The notes: generated from the letters alone by a model not told the origin. Numbered from the stretch's first letter, positions 25,985-34,981 are shown. The stretch is DNA of 64,000 nucleotides from Spirochaetales bacterium (GCA_003252395.1 QKEL01000009.1:434001-498000), one strand, 5' to 3'. Numbers and translations: made by a program.

Positions 25985-26941
25985 TTACATGGTATACCGG
26001 TTGTAGACTTCGGCATCCAGCAATTTGATTTTTAACAAGACCTCGTTGATTCGGGCCTGATCGTCATGCACGTTTATATAATGATCGATCAGCCAAAAGT
26101 AGCGATTGATCAGCCGTGGCACCAAAACGCCGACGGTTTCCCGGGGCGCGTCGCGTATCTCGTTCTCCAGGGCAAAAATGGCTTGCTTTAGCTTACCGAA
26201 TTCCAAAGCGCGGAGCTCGCGCTTGACGTTCAGTACCCCGTATAAAAGGCCGTACACGGGTATCCATTCAAGCTGTTCCGCGCCGGTATAACCGAGGGCG
26301 CGGACCTGATCGACGAGCCGGTTTATTATGCCGGACTCAAGAAAATGGAGCTCCACCGAAGATGCTCCCTGAAAGAAAGCCTCGCGGAAGAGCACTTTGG
26401 AAAGCCGAACCTCGCCGCACAGGGCGTAGCAGTCAGCCAATTCGGCGAGTATCGCCGGTGATTCCCGATCGCGGTCCTTGGCGAGCTCTAGCAGCTGAAG
26501 AGCCCGTTCGTAATCGCCGAGTTCCTTGTAACAAAGCCCTATCTTGCGATAGAGCTCAGGCTCCCCGGCGGTGTCATCCTCCCGGTACAGGGATTGGTAG
26601 AACCGGAGCGCCAAGGTAAAAGCGCATTGCTTCAGGGCGTACATCACTGCTTCCCTGGATCGCAAGCCTTCCGGCTCTCCATCCAGTTTTCGCATGTATG
26701 CGGTGAACGGCTTCCATTGGGAAACCAGGTATTCGCCCCTTTCGAAAGCGGTGGAGGCGAGCTGCGCTTTTTTCAGTTTGTCCGACCAGAAATTAACCCC
26801 GGTAAGGGCATAAATGACTTCCGAATTCTCGAGATCCTGCTCTAGTATGGCCGCCAGATCCCTATTTGCCTGTTCCAGTTCGCCCAATTTGAGTAGTTCG
26901 TAAACTTGTTGAATCGAGCCGAGAACAGATTCGTTAATCAT
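25985..26941 (-). CDS. TPR-containing protein
   Basis: 318 residues, no signal peptide. TPR-like helix pairs occupy the middle: LYRKIGLCYKELGDYERAL and AILAELADCYALCGE are clear repeat units (about 130-200). The N-terminal ~110 residues and C-terminal part are also helical. It is first in the minus-strand unit, 20 bases before greA, whose N-terminus is likewise helical and TPR-like, so the two products might interact. A strong promoter (26954-26981) would start transcription only about 5 bases before the ATG. Confidence 0.75.
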   Translation of the reverse strand: MINESVLGSIQQVYELLKLGELEQANRDLAAILEQDLENSEVIYALTGVNFWSDKLKKAQLASTAFERGEYLVSQWKPFTAYMRKLDGEPEGLRSREAVMYALKQCAFTLALRFYQSLYREDDTAGEPELYRKIGLCYKELGDYERALQLLELAKDRDRESPAILAELADCYALCGEVRLSKVLFREAFFQGASSVELHFLESGIINRLVDQVRALGYTGAEQLEWIPVYGLLYGVLNVKRELRALEFGKLKQAIFALENEIRDAPRETVGVLVPRLINRYFWLIDHYINVHDDQARINEVLLKIKLLDAEVYNRYTM

Positions 26942-26953
26942 ACTACTGTTCCT

Positions 26954-26981
26954 ATTATACTCATTCCCCGCGTTTAGTCAA
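26954..26981 (-). promoter_or_regulatory. Strong promoter of the TPR-greA-vWA unit
   Basis: On the minus strand: TTGACT (26981-26976), 16-base spacer, perfect TATAAT (26959-26954). The start point would be near 26946-26947, leaving about five untranslated bases before the ATG at 26941, with no room for a normal SD. Confidence 0.75.
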
Positions 26982-26993
26982 TTGAGGCTTGTA

Positions 26994-27022
26994 TTTACAG
27001 GTTTGGGCGAGTTTGCTAATAT
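26994..27022 (+). promoter_or_regulatory. Promoter of rpe, back to back with the minus-strand promoter
   Basis: TTTACA (26994-26999), 17-base spacer, TAATAT (27017-27022). A TATAAT also occurs at 27020-27025. The start point would be about 27029, essentially at the rpe ATG (27030). The two -35 boxes are 12 bases apart. Confidence 0.65.
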
Positions 27023-27029
27023 AATGCAT

Positions 27030-27671
27030 ATGACTCGAACGTATCTACTGGCCCCATCCATATTAAGCGCAGATTTTTCCGATCTTGGTTCGTCGCTTGA
27101 CGAAATTCGTCGCAAAGGCGGCGATTGGATCCATATCGACGTAATGGACGGGCACTTCGTTCCCAATTTGACCCTGGGACCGCCTATCATAAAGGCTCTA
27201 CGGAGAAAGTCCGACCTTCCCTTCGACGTTCATTTAATGGTGAACGACCCCGCCTCTATGGTCGACCAGTTTATCGACGCGGGCGCGGATTGGTTAACCT
27301 TTCACGTTGAGGCGGAGACCCATGCCCACCGTTTGGCGGCGAAAATTCGTGAATCGGGCATAAAGGCGGGCATCAGCATCGTCCCTTCCACTCCCGTATC
27401 GGCGATTATGGAACTATTGCCCTTCGTCGACCTTGTGTTGGTCATGACGGTCAATCCCGGTTTCGGCGGCCAAACCCTCATTCCGCGTTGCTTGCGAAAG
27501 GTCGCCGAGCTGAAAAAAATCAAGCATGATCTTGGTTTATCGTATATAGTATCAGTAGACGGAGGGGTAAACCGGGAAACTTTGGGCGCGGTGGTAGAGG
27601 CTGGAACCGACGTGGTAGTCTCGGGTTCGGCGTTTTTCTCGGGAACCCTGCTGCCGGATGGTGACGCTTAA
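27030..27671 (+). CDS. rpe: Ribulose-phosphate 3-epimerase
   Basis: 213 residues from the ATG at 27030, which gives the standard start (four residues, then LLAPSILSADF). Active-site and metal residues are present in HIDVMDGHFVPN, DVHLMV, MTVNPGFGGQ and VSVDGGVN. Rpe interconverts ribulose-5-P and xylulose-5-P in the pentose phosphate pathway. There is no SD upstream and the predicted promoter places transcription start at the ATG, so a leaderless message is likely. An ATG six bases earlier is an alternative. It heads a plus-strand set with three exported or membrane proteins. Confidence 0.95.
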   Translation: MTRTYLLAPSILSADFSDLGSSLDEIRRKGGDWIHIDVMDGHFVPNLTLGPPIIKALRRKSDLPFDVHLMVNDPASMVDQFIDAGADWLTFHVEAETHAHRLAAKIRESGIKAGISIVPSTPVSAIMELLPFVDLVLVMTVNPGFGGQTLIPRCLRKVAELKKIKHDLGLSYIVSVDGGVNRETLGAVVEAGTDVVVSGSAFFSGTLLPDGDA

Positions 27672-27684
27672 TAGGAAGAGGCCG

Positions 27685-28629
27685 ATGAAAAAAACGACGT
27701 TCGTAATACTCCTTCTCGCGGTTATATTGCCGTTGTATGCCGCCGATCCCCTGGTCTCAGGGCTTGATTCCTACGCCAAATCGGATTGGCCCGGAGCCAT
27801 GCTCGCCTTCCGCAAGGCGGCCGCCTCCAATCCCGGCAGCCCCGAGCCCGCCTACTGGCTGATCATGGCGGAAATATCGGCGGGAGAACAGGATTCCGCC
27901 CTGGCAGACATGAAACGGTTTCTGAAATCCTTTCCCGACGAGAGCCGCGTGCCCGACGTGACCTATCAGCTTGGCCGGGTCCTATACGCCCAAAAAAAAT
28001 ACGAGGATTCGATATCCACGCTCTACGATTTTTTAACCCGATGGCCCTCGCACGAACTCGCTTCCTCCGCATACTACTGGATTGGCGAGAGCCTTTTTGC
28101 GGTGGGACGCTTTACCGAGGCTCGCTCGGTGTTCCTTACGGTCCTCGAACGGTACCCGAATTCGGTTAAAAGGGAAGCCTCATGGTATCGGGTCGCCCTG
28201 ATCGACCAGGGTTCCCGGGAAGACGAGCTTCTAAGGCTTTTAAAGACGAGCCATGAAGAATCGTTACGCATTATCGAAGACTATCAGCGCAGGGAAAAAA
28301 CCTACGAGCAGGCCATTACCGCATACCAGAAGCGCATTTCCGACCTAATGAAGGACACGCGGCTCGGCGACCTGGAAAAACAGGTATCCTCGCTTCAGTC
28401 GACCAACGCTGACCTCGCCGATACCGTGGCTGAACTTAAAAAGAAAAACGCGGAACTGGAAGAAATGCTTTCCCTGACCGGAACCTCGAAAGGCGCGTCC
28501 ACCGGCGTTATCAATGCCGGCGACCTTGATGACGCGTCAAAACGCCAGCAAATTCTTGAGGAATTGAGAAAGAAGGCGACTGCCCTACAGGGTATGTACA
28601 ATGAATCGCTTCAGGAGAGTGCCCCATGA
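27685..28629 (+). CDS. Exported TPR/coiled-coil protein, YbgF/CpoB-like
   Basis: 314 residues from the ATG at 27685, with AGGAAGAGG upstream. Signal peptide MKKTTFVILLLAVIL ending around residue 20. TPR units (~25-165) include VTYQLGRVLYAQKKYEDSI and SSAYYWIGESLFAVGRF, typical of the outer-membrane lipoprotein/YbgF TPR type. A coiled coil follows (~205-270, LEKQVSSLQSTNADLADTV). In CpoB the coiled coil precedes the TPRs; here the order is reversed. It is probably periplasmic. Function is inferred only by architecture. Confidence 0.75.
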   Translation: MKKTTFVILLLAVILPLYAADPLVSGLDSYAKSDWPGAMLAFRKAAASNPGSPEPAYWLIMAEISAGEQDSALADMKRFLKSFPDESRVPDVTYQLGRVLYAQKKYEDSISTLYDFLTRWPSHELASSAYYWIGESLFAVGRFTEARSVFLTVLERYPNSVKREASWYRVALIDQGSREDELLRLLKTSHEESLRIIEDYQRREKTYEQAITAYQKRISDLMKDTRLGDLEKQVSSLQSTNADLADTVAELKKKNAELEEMLSLTGTSKGASTGVINAGDLDDASKRQQILEELRKKATALQGMYNESLQESAP

Positions 28630-29636
28630 TAAAGCGCCTCGCCGCGGTTTACGCATTGGTCTTGGCCGCCATGCTCCCCGCGTTCACGGCAAATCCGGAA
28701 TTGATTTCCGGAAACCTAAAACTGGTGGTGTATGCGGACTCAGGGCGATTTACCCTTTATAAACTCTCTCCGGTGGGAAAAAACCGGTTTGAACCCCTTT
28801 TTGATGACCGCAACGGGAGTTCCACCAGTTGGTTTTCGGTATTGTCCAATGGCCGTATATTCAACTTGATGCCTCGTGCCGGCCGAAAACCCGAAGTAAT
28901 CTCTGAGGATGCGTCCATCCGGGTCGTTTTTACCCCTTCCGACGACTTTCAAGTTGTTCAACGGTATTCATTCGGCGGCTTTGCCGCGGATAATACGCAG
29001 TCCCTGACAATAATAACCACCGTGGAAAACACGTCCGGAAAGCCGGGGGATTTCGCGGTGAAGGCCTTAATCGACACCAATCTCGGGGAGAACGCGGGCA
29101 TTCATTACCGTACGAACCTAAAGGACCGTATCTCTTCGGAGACCCGTTTGATTCCTTCGGAATCCATGGATTCCTGGATCGTGTCGTCGGGGAAGGACGC
29201 GTCGCTCATGTTCCCCTTCGCTTCGTGGTCGCCCGTCCCCGAGACGGTTTTCGTGGCGAATTGGGAACGCCTCAAAACCCTTAGTTGGGCGCCGAGCATT
29301 TCCGAGGGTCGCTCCTTCAACACGATCTATTCCGTAAATGATTCCGCTTTGCTCTTCCTTTGGCCTACGCAAACGCTGGGGGCGAATAAAACACTCACGG
29401 TCAAAATGTCGATCGGGGACCAAGAAAGGCTAAGCCTTAACCAACTTCCGCCTGCCGCGTCCGCCGCCGAAACGATCCCAAATCTCGACCGCAGCGGTTC
29501 CAGAAACGAGGTGATCGAGCGAATCCTCACGAGAATCGCGGAAATCGAGCAAAACCCCGGATCGGCGTCTGATACCGAACTTCTAGAACTGAACGAGCTA
29601 CTCGATACGTATCTTTCCGAGACGGGGGCACCGTAA
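28626..29636 (+). CDS. Exported protein of unknown function
   Basis: 336 residues; the ATG overlaps the preceding stop (ATGA). A signal peptide (1-~22, ending AFTA) precedes a beta-rich mature region (~25-285) with many Ser/Thr/Phe strands, and a helical tail (~295-336). I recognise no domain. Tight overlap with the YbgF-like gene and 5 bases to the next gene suggest all three act together in the envelope. Confidence 0.7.
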   Translation: MIKRLAAVYALVLAAMLPAFTANPELISGNLKLVVYADSGRFTLYKLSPVGKNRFEPLFDDRNGSSTSWFSVLSNGRIFNLMPRAGRKPEVISEDASIRVVFTPSDDFQVVQRYSFGGFAADNTQSLTIITTVENTSGKPGDFAVKALIDTNLGENAGIHYRTNLKDRISSETRLIPSESMDSWIVSSGKDASLMFPFASWSPVPETVFVANWERLKTLSWAPSISEGRSFNTIYSVNDSALLFLWPTQTLGANKTLTVKMSIGDQERLSLNQLPPAASAAETIPNLDRSGSRNEVIERILTRIAEIEQNPGSASDTELLELNELLDTYLSETGAP

Positions 29637-29641
29637 CATCA

Positions 29642-30733
29642 ATGTCGATCTCTGTCTTGGACAGGGCAAAACGTTCGTTTTCGCGCAAGCGGTATTACGA
29701 CGTTATTAGCCTTCTTGAACCCGAGGTAATCAACTATCGCGATTCCTTTATTTTCTATTATATCCTCGGACTTTCCTGCCTCTATACCGGCGATATCGGC
29801 GGCGCGGGATCGTATTTTCAAAGGGCTCGCCAGATCAAGATGCGTGATCCCGATCTATTGGCCGCCCAGGCCGCCTTATACTTACGGCGGGGAAATACGC
29901 AGCAGGCCGTGGATTATTATCTGGAAATACTGGAATACGCCCCAAAACACGCGATCGCGAAAAAAGCCCTCCGGTTTTTGCGGTTAAAGGCCGACGAAGA
30001 CACCATTTCCGATTTGGTTTCCACCGGGAAAATAACCCGCTTTTATCCGCGGCTTCGCTTTGGCCTCCCTAAGGCGGTGCCCGTCGCCGTCGTTTCCGTC
30101 GTCGTCCTATCGCTGATCGCCTGGCAGCTCGTCGTACCCGTTATTGCGGGACCGGGAACAAAGAATCGCCGGGCGGACTTGAGCGCCTTCGAGCTGAGTA
30201 ATGAAGAGAAGCAGCACCTCGTCGTAAACGGCGGTAGCGCGCGGTACATCCTCACGTCCAAAGAAATCGAATCCGCCTGGGCGCGCTCTCGCGCTTATTT
30301 TCAGTCCTGGCGCGATAACGCGGCCCAGGTGGAAGTGAATAGGCTCTTAAACTCAAACGCCAGCGCCCCGGTCAAGCAAAAGGCCCGCTTGCTCATGTCG
30401 TGGTTTACCGCACCCGGATTCGATACGTTTAAGGATAATTACGAATACGCGGCGGTAATGGCCGAACCTTCCCTGTATCTTGATTGCTGGGTCCGGTGGA
30501 AGGGGATGGCGACTAACCTCGCGATAACCCAAACCGGCACGAATTTCGATTTTCTGGTCGGCTACGACACGCGAAACCGGTTGGAAGGGATTATACCGGC
30601 AACCTTTGAGGGCGGTTTCGCCTTGGATACGGATACGCCCCTGGAGGCCCTGGGTCGGCTATACCTTGAAGACGGGCATTTAGCCCTCAGGGTAACCGCC
30701 ATCCACCAGACCGGAAAGCCCGTAAACCCGTAA
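29642..30733 (+). CDS. Single-span membrane protein with N-terminal TPRs
   Basis: 363 residues. N-terminal TPR units (~5-115, for example FIFYYILGLSCLYTGDI and QQAVDYYLEILEYAPKH), one membrane helix (~143-167, Val/Leu-rich) and a C-terminal domain of ~190 residues that would lie outside the membrane. No signal peptide, so the TPRs should be cytoplasmic. The outer domain is not recognised. It is the last gene of the rpe cluster, ending 17 bases before the convergent PRPP synthetase gene. Confidence 0.7.
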   Translation: MSISVLDRAKRSFSRKRYYDVISLLEPEVINYRDSFIFYYILGLSCLYTGDIGGAGSYFQRARQIKMRDPDLLAAQAALYLRRGNTQQAVDYYLEILEYAPKHAIAKKALRFLRLKADEDTISDLVSTGKITRFYPRLRFGLPKAVPVAVVSVVVLSLIAWQLVVPVIAGPGTKNRRADLSAFELSNEEKQHLVVNGGSARYILTSKEIESAWARSRAYFQSWRDNAAQVEVNRLLNSNASAPVKQKARLLMSWFTAPGFDTFKDNYEYAAVMAEPSLYLDCWVRWKGMATNLAITQTGTNFDFLVGYDTRNRLEGIIPATFEGGFALDTDTPLEALGRLYLEDGHLALRVTAIHQTGKPVNP

Positions 30734-30750
30734 TGGGTACCCGTCTTATT

Positions 30751-31842
30751 TCATTCCAGATTCGAAAGATAGTCTCGGGGATTGAAGGTATCGATTAAAT
30801 CGGACATCGGTCGTTCCTGGGAAATGGTCAGCACGATCCTGGAGCTTAATAGCTTTGACGATATTACTTCCATAAACGGGAGCGCTTCTTTCGCGTCGCT
30901 ACAGTCAACGGTATCGCATACCACCAACCTTCCGAGGGCCCCGGCTTCCCAAAGCTCTTTCAGGCGCGCCACGGCGGGGTCGGAAAGGACGGGATGGACG
31001 ATGATTATGTTGACCGAGCCGCATCCCCGCGCCGAGAGTTCCTTTACCAGGCCGTACACCGAACCGGCGGTATCTATCATGTCGTCCACGATCCAAACGG
31101 TCTTTCCCTCGATCGGCACGGCGGAAAGGATGTTGATGCATTCAATGGTATTGGCCTGAAGTTGGCTTCGCTGTTTATGGGCCACCACGAGTTGCGTCCC
31201 GAAGGAAACGGCGAACCGCCGGGCGAGTTTTTCTCCTCCCGCGTCTACCGAACAAAACAGCCATGAATCGCTGACTTCGCGATCGAGGCTTTCCAGCGTG
31301 CGTATCGCGGTATCGCACAAGTATTTCTGCAATAGGGCGACCGCGGGAACGTCATCCATGGAACAGAGGCAGGGATCGAAAAACGACTTTGATTTATCGG
31401 AATGGAGCTGATAGGTCACCAGGTGATCGATTCCCAGGGAAACCATGATTTTATAGTGAATCCATAAACCGACGGAATTCCGACGGGTCGTCCGGTCGGA
31501 ACGGCTACAGGAAATATAGGGCTCGAAGATGACGATTTCCGCCGCATGGGACCGCTGAAGTACGTCTATCGTATGGTACAGCTCGATTTTGCAGGTTTCC
31601 ACCGGTAATCCCGCATCGTTTCGGGCGTTGGTGGCAAACAAAAAAACCCGTTTCCCTCGTACCGAACGGTGCAGCGTGACCTCGATTTCCCCATCCGCGA
31701 AATCCAACACCGACAAAGCGTCGATATAGTCTATCGACTCCGGGAAAAGTATCCGCTCGGGGTTCTCGTTGAGTTCTGTCACGACTTGCCGCGCGTACGT
31801 ACGGCAGGAGCGGGTAGCCATGACGAGAAACGGCTCTATCAT
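30751..31842 (-). CDS. prs: Divergent ribose-phosphate pyrophosphokinase (PRPP synthetase)
   Basis: 363 residues from the ATG at 31842; a longer frame exists but would cross into the recA leader. Family signs are FADGEIEVTLHRSVRG in the N-terminal half and the PRPP loop VDDMIDTAGS near residue 268. The usual A-R-Q-D-R ATP-site motif reads SRSDR here, and the protein is ~45 residues longer than the standard 315. PRPP feeds nucleotide, histidine and NAD synthesis. It is divergent from recA. Another PRPP synthetase elsewhere in the genome cannot be excluded. Confidence 0.85.
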   Translation of the reverse strand: MIEPFLVMATRSCRTYARQVVTELNENPERILFPESIDYIDALSVLDFADGEIEVTLHRSVRGKRVFLFATNARNDAGLPVETCKIELYHTIDVLQRSHAAEIVIFEPYISCSRSDRTTRRNSVGLWIHYKIMVSLGIDHLVTYQLHSDKSKSFFDPCLCSMDDVPAVALLQKYLCDTAIRTLESLDREVSDSWLFCSVDAGGEKLARRFAVSFGTQLVVAHKQRSQLQANTIECINILSAVPIEGKTVWIVDDMIDTAGSVYGLVKELSARGCGSVNIIIVHPVLSDPAVARLKELWEAGALGRLVVCDTVDCSDAKEALPFMEVISSKLLSSRIVLTISQERPMSDLIDTFNPRDYLSNLE

Positions 31843-31898
31843 AGACGAATCATACAACGAAACCGCCGGTCGCGCTATTTTTTTTCGCCGTTTTTTGG

Positions 31899-31904
31899 TA
31901 GAAT
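31899..31904 (+). promoter_or_regulatory. Probable -10 box of recA
   Basis: TAGAAT (5 of 6) 48 bases before the recA GTG, preceded by T-rich sequence without a good -35 box. I see no clear LexA-type operator in the 109-base prs-recA gap. Confidence 0.35.
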
Positions 31905-31910
31905 ACGGGC

Positions 31911-31964
31911 ATGATCCAATGGTTCGCCTATATGAGTAGAGGGAGGGAAAGGTGGCTAAAGTGA
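31911..31964 (+). other. 17-codon leader open frame overlapping the recA start
   Basis: ATG at 31911, at the expected transcription start for the -10 at 31899-31904, encodes 17 residues starting [15 protein letters not shown] and stops at 31964, 12 bases past the recA GTG in another frame. It could couple or regulate recA translation, or be chance. Confidence 0.15.
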
Positions 31965-33103
31965 CGAATGAAATCAATCCGAACGCGGATATGAGCGAAA
32001 AGCTGAAGGCGCTGGAGATAGCGCGCCTTCAAATCGAAAAGCAGTTCGGTCAGGGTTCCCTTATGAAGCTCGGCAACGGTACCGAAACCGCCGGCATCGA
32101 CGTCGTTCCCTCCGGGAGTATATTGCTCGATGAGGCCCTTGGAATAGGGGGATACCCCCGCGGACGCATCATTGAGGTGTATGGGCCGGAGTCTTCCGGT
32201 AAGACGACACTGGCGCTACACGCTATCGCCGAAGCCCAGAAACTGGGTGGCATTGCGGCATTCGTAGACGCAGAACACGCCCTCGACCCCATTTACGCGA
32301 AAAATCTCGGCGTAAACATCGATGACCTCTGGGTTTCCCAACCCGATACGGGCGAACAGGCCTTGGAAATCACCGAAAGCCTCGTCCGTTCCGGCGCCGT
32401 AGATATCATCGTCGTAGACTCCGTCGCGGCCTTGACGCCGCAGGCCGAAATTGAAGGGGATATGGGCGATTCGCACATGGGCCTCCAGGCTCGACTCATG
32501 AGCCAAGCCCTCCGGAAATTGACCGGAATCATCGGGAAATCGAAGTGCATTATCATTTTCATTAACCAGATCCGCATGAAAATCGGCGTGATGTTCGGGA
32601 ATCCCGAAACCACCACCGGCGGTAACGCGTTGAAATTCTACGCCTCGGTACGCCTGGAGGTCCGCAAGATCGAAACCTTCGACAAGGGCGAGGAAGACGC
32701 CGTAGGCAATCGCGTACGGGTAAAGGTCGTGAAGAACAAGGTCGCGCCGCCGTTCCGCAAGGTTGAGATGGACGTTATATTCGGCAAGGGCGTATCCGCC
32801 GTTTCCAGTTTGCTGGATTCCGCCGTCAAGCATGAGTTCATCGACAAAAAGGGCGCTTGGTACGCCTTTGGCGAGGAAAAAATCGGGCAGGGCCGGGAAA
32901 ACGCGATTAAATTCCTGGAAGACAACGCCGACATTCGCGAATCCGTGGAAAAGAAGATTCGGGAAAAGCTGTTCCCTGGACAGGTCTTGAAAAAGGCCGC
33001 GAAGCCCGCCGCGAGTAAGGAAGCGGTTCCGGAGCAAAAGACTGCCCCCGCGCGCAAGGCAAAGAGCGAATCCGCTGCCGTCGAGGACGGAGGCTTGTTC
33101 TGA
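31952..33103 (+). CDS. recA: Recombinase RecA
   Basis: 383 residues from a GTG with GGGAGGG 5 bases upstream. Walker [10 protein letters not shown] (78-86), the Walker B region with [10 protein letters not shown], and loop 2 [26 protein letters not shown] (cited as INQIRMK and [10 protein letters not shown]) are all intact. An ATG at 31991 would also give a normal-length N-terminus but lacks an SD. RecA forms filaments on single-stranded DNA for strand exchange. The C-terminal tail (~345-383) is Ala/Lys-rich and variable, as usual. It is followed by folK at 14 bases. Confidence 0.98.
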   Translation: MAKVTNEINPNADMSEKLKALEIARLQIEKQFGQGSLMKLGNGTETAGIDVVPSGSILLDEALGIGGYPRGRIIEVYGPESSGKTTLALHAIAEAQKLGGIAAFVDAEHALDPIYAKNLGVNIDDLWVSQPDTGEQALEITESLVRSGAVDIIVVDSVAALTPQAEIEGDMGDSHMGLQARLMSQALRKLTGIIGKSKCIIIFINQIRMKIGVMFGNPETTTGGNALKFYASVRLEVRKIETFDKGEEDAVGNRVRVKVVKNKVAPPFRKVEMDVIFGKGVSAVSSLLDSAVKHEFIDKKGAWYAFGEEKIGQGRENAIKFLEDNADIRESVEKKIREKLFPGQVLKKAAKPAASKEAVPEQKTAPARKAKSESAAVEDGGLF

Positions 33104-33117
33104 GCCTGAAACGCGGG

Positions 33118-33603
33118 GTGACCGTCGTTCTTGGCTTGGGTTCCAATCGGGGCGATTCCTTAGGCGCCCTGAGGGGAGCGGTCGCGTCGCTCGGGGAAGT
33201 GTTGGAAGATATGCGCGTTTCTTCCCTGTACGTGACGAAACCGATGGATTACCTGGCGCAGCCGGATTTTTTGAACGCGGCGGTGGCCGGACAATACCGG
33301 GGAACCCCCAGAACCCTTCTTGAAGCCGTCGGAGCCATCGAGAAGCGCTGGGGAAGGGATCGGGCAAACGAAATTCCGAAGGGTCCGCGGACCCTTGATA
33401 TCGATATCGAGCTATTCGGGGATTCCCTCATCCGCGAGACGGACCTGGTCATTCCCCATGAACGGATGGGCGAACGGCTTTTCGTGCTCGTTCCCCTTCT
33501 TGAGTTGCTGCCGGATTCCGCCGATCCTGTTACGGGAGAACCGTTACGGGAGATAGCCGGACGGCTTTCCGACCAAGGCGTGAAAAAGGCAGGAGCATTA
33601 TGA
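33118..33603 (+). CDS. folK: 2-amino-4-hydroxy-6-hydroxymethyldihydropteridine pyrophosphokinase
   Basis: 161 residues from a GTG at 33118. Conserved elements: LGLGSNRGD at the N-terminus, KPMDYLAQPDFLNAAV and the metal/ATP motif GPRTLDIDIELFG, then IPHERMGER. HPPK transfers pyrophosphate from ATP to the pterin in folate synthesis. The start lacks a strong SD and may be coupled to recA. Its end overlaps scpA (ATGA). This recA-folK-scpAB order is not the usual setting for folate genes. Confidence 0.93.
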   Translation: MTVVLGLGSNRGDSLGALRGAVASLGEVLEDMRVSSLYVTKPMDYLAQPDFLNAAVAGQYRGTPRTLLEAVGAIEKRWGRDRANEIPKGPRTLDIDIELFGDSLIRETDLVIPHERMGERLFVLVPLLELLPDSADPVTGEPLREIAGRLSDQGVKKAGAL

Positions 33604-34385
33604 CGGACGTTGAAGCGGAACAGTCGGCGATTGAAGACGGAAACACCTTCAAGATTAACGAATTCGAGGGCCCTCTCGATCTTCTTCTCTTCTTGATAAA
33701 GAAAAACGAGGTTAATATTTACGATATTCCGATCGGGCACATAACCGAACAGTACCTTGAGTACCTCGATTATACCGTTTCCACCGACCTCGCGAGCCTC
33801 ACCGATTTTTACGCCATGGCGGCATCCCTTCTGTACATAAAAAGCCGCATGCTGCTTCCCGTGGAAATCGCCGCCGACGACGATGAAATAGACGACCCCC
33901 GCCAGGAATTGGTGGATAAACTGATCGAATACCAGAAATTCAAAAAACTGTCCGAGCTCATGGAACGGAAAGAGGACGAAGCCGAGTGGGTATTTGAACG
34001 CAAGAAAATACAGCGCGCGCTTCCGTTCGGCGACGAGGAATTGTGGGAGCGGGTCGATACCTGGGACCTGCTGAAAACCTTCTCGAACCTCGTGTCCTCC
34101 TACAACTCGGAACGCATTCTCGATTTGTACGAGGAAGTATCGGTTAACGAGAAAATCACCCTGATGAACGAGCTCTTAGAGGAACGGGGCGAATGCCTTT
34201 TCACCGACCTAATCGTTCGCAAGGGAAACCTCATGGATGTCGTATGCGCGTTCATGGCGATCCTCGAGGCGGTGAAATTCCGCATGGCGAGCATTTGGCA
34301 AAACCGCATGTTCGGCGACATAAAGATTAAGCCTTGGGAGAAAATTTCACCCTCGGACATAGAAATAACGGTTGAAGGCGATTGA
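33600..34385 (+). CDS. scpA: Segregation and condensation protein A
   Basis: 261 residues, family length. The kleisin N-terminal region is typical: FEGPLDLLLFLIKKNEVNIYDIPI (cited as FEGPLDLLL and EVNIYDIPI), then FYAMAASLLYIKSRMLLP. The C-terminal winged-helix part contains LEAVKFR. ScpA bridges the SMC heads and ScpB in chromosome segregation. It overlaps folK by 4 bases and adjoins scpB. Confidence 0.96.
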   Translation: MTDVEAEQSAIEDGNTFKINEFEGPLDLLLFLIKKNEVNIYDIPIGHITEQYLEYLDYTVSTDLASLTDFYAMAASLLYIKSRMLLPVEIAADDDEIDDPRQELVDKLIEYQKFKKLSELMERKEDEAEWVFERKKIQRALPFGDEELWERVDTWDLLKTFSNLVSSYNSERILDLYEEVSVNEKITLMNELLEERGECLFTDLIVRKGNLMDVVCAFMAILEAVKFRMASIWQNRMFGDIKIKPWEKISPSDIEITVEGD

Positions 34386-34438
34386 CGATGGCCCAAGCCG
34401 AGAAACCGGCGGAAGACCGGCGTAACTTGAAGGGGTAC

Positions 34439-34975
34439 ACTATGGAAAAAGAAGCCGCCCTCGTGGAGGCGATTTTATATCTCGAGACCGATCCCATAGA
34501 CGAAGCCTCGTTAATGAGAATTACGGGGTTTTCGAAAGACGTGGTAGACGCGACGATCGAGCTGCTCAAGGACCGCTACTCGGATGAATCGCACGGCATT
34601 GAGCTCGTGCAAATTTCCGGCGGTTGGACAGTCAGCCCGAAACGGGAATTATGGGAGAGCCTGAAAGACCGCTACGGCAAAAAAAACGACAACCGCCTTT
34701 CCCGGGCGGCCATGGAAACCCTATCGATCATCGCGTATTCCCAGCCGATAACCCGCGCGGAGATCGAGGCGATTCGGGGCGTATCGGCCGACAATATGAT
34801 CCGCCTGCTCGCCGAGCGGAACCTCATTAAGGAAGTGGGCAAAAAGGACATCCCCGGAAAACCCGTCCAATTCGGCACTACCAAGGATTTCCTGAAACTC
34901 TTCCGGCTGAACAGCATCGCCGACCTTCCGAAGCTGGAGGAGGGCGAAATTGACCGATTCGAACTCGCCCGATAA
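34439..34975 (+). CDS. scpB: Segregation and condensation protein B
   Basis: 178 residues from the ATG at 34439, chosen because AAGGGG lies 6 bases upstream and the protein then starts MEKEAALVEAILY, as in the family. An ATG at 34388 would add 17 atypical residues. Two winged-helix domains are recognisable, with LSRAAMETLSIIAYSQPI and RAEIEAIRGV as the signature. ScpB dimers bind ScpA in the SMC complex. It is 6 bases from the rluB-like gene; scpB-rluB adjacency is common. Confidence 0.93.
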   Translation, partial: TMEKEAALVEAILYLETDPIDEASLMRITGFSKDVVDATIELLKDRYSDESHGIELVQISGGWTVSPKRELWESLKDRYGKKNDNRLSRAAMETLSIIAYSQPITRAEIEAIRGVSADNMIRLLAERNLIKEVGKKDIPGKPVQFGTTKDFLKLFRLNSIADLPKLEEGEIDRFELAR

Positions 34976-34981
34976 CCGATC

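Noticed and set aside
24771..26006. 411-codon plus-strand open frame opposite greA
   Set aside because: Antisense to greA and spanning into the next gene; Val/Leu-rich shadow composition.
31843..31977. Longer N-terminus for the PRPP synthetase
   Set aside because: It would extend through the intergenic gap into the start of recA and adds residues unlike the family.
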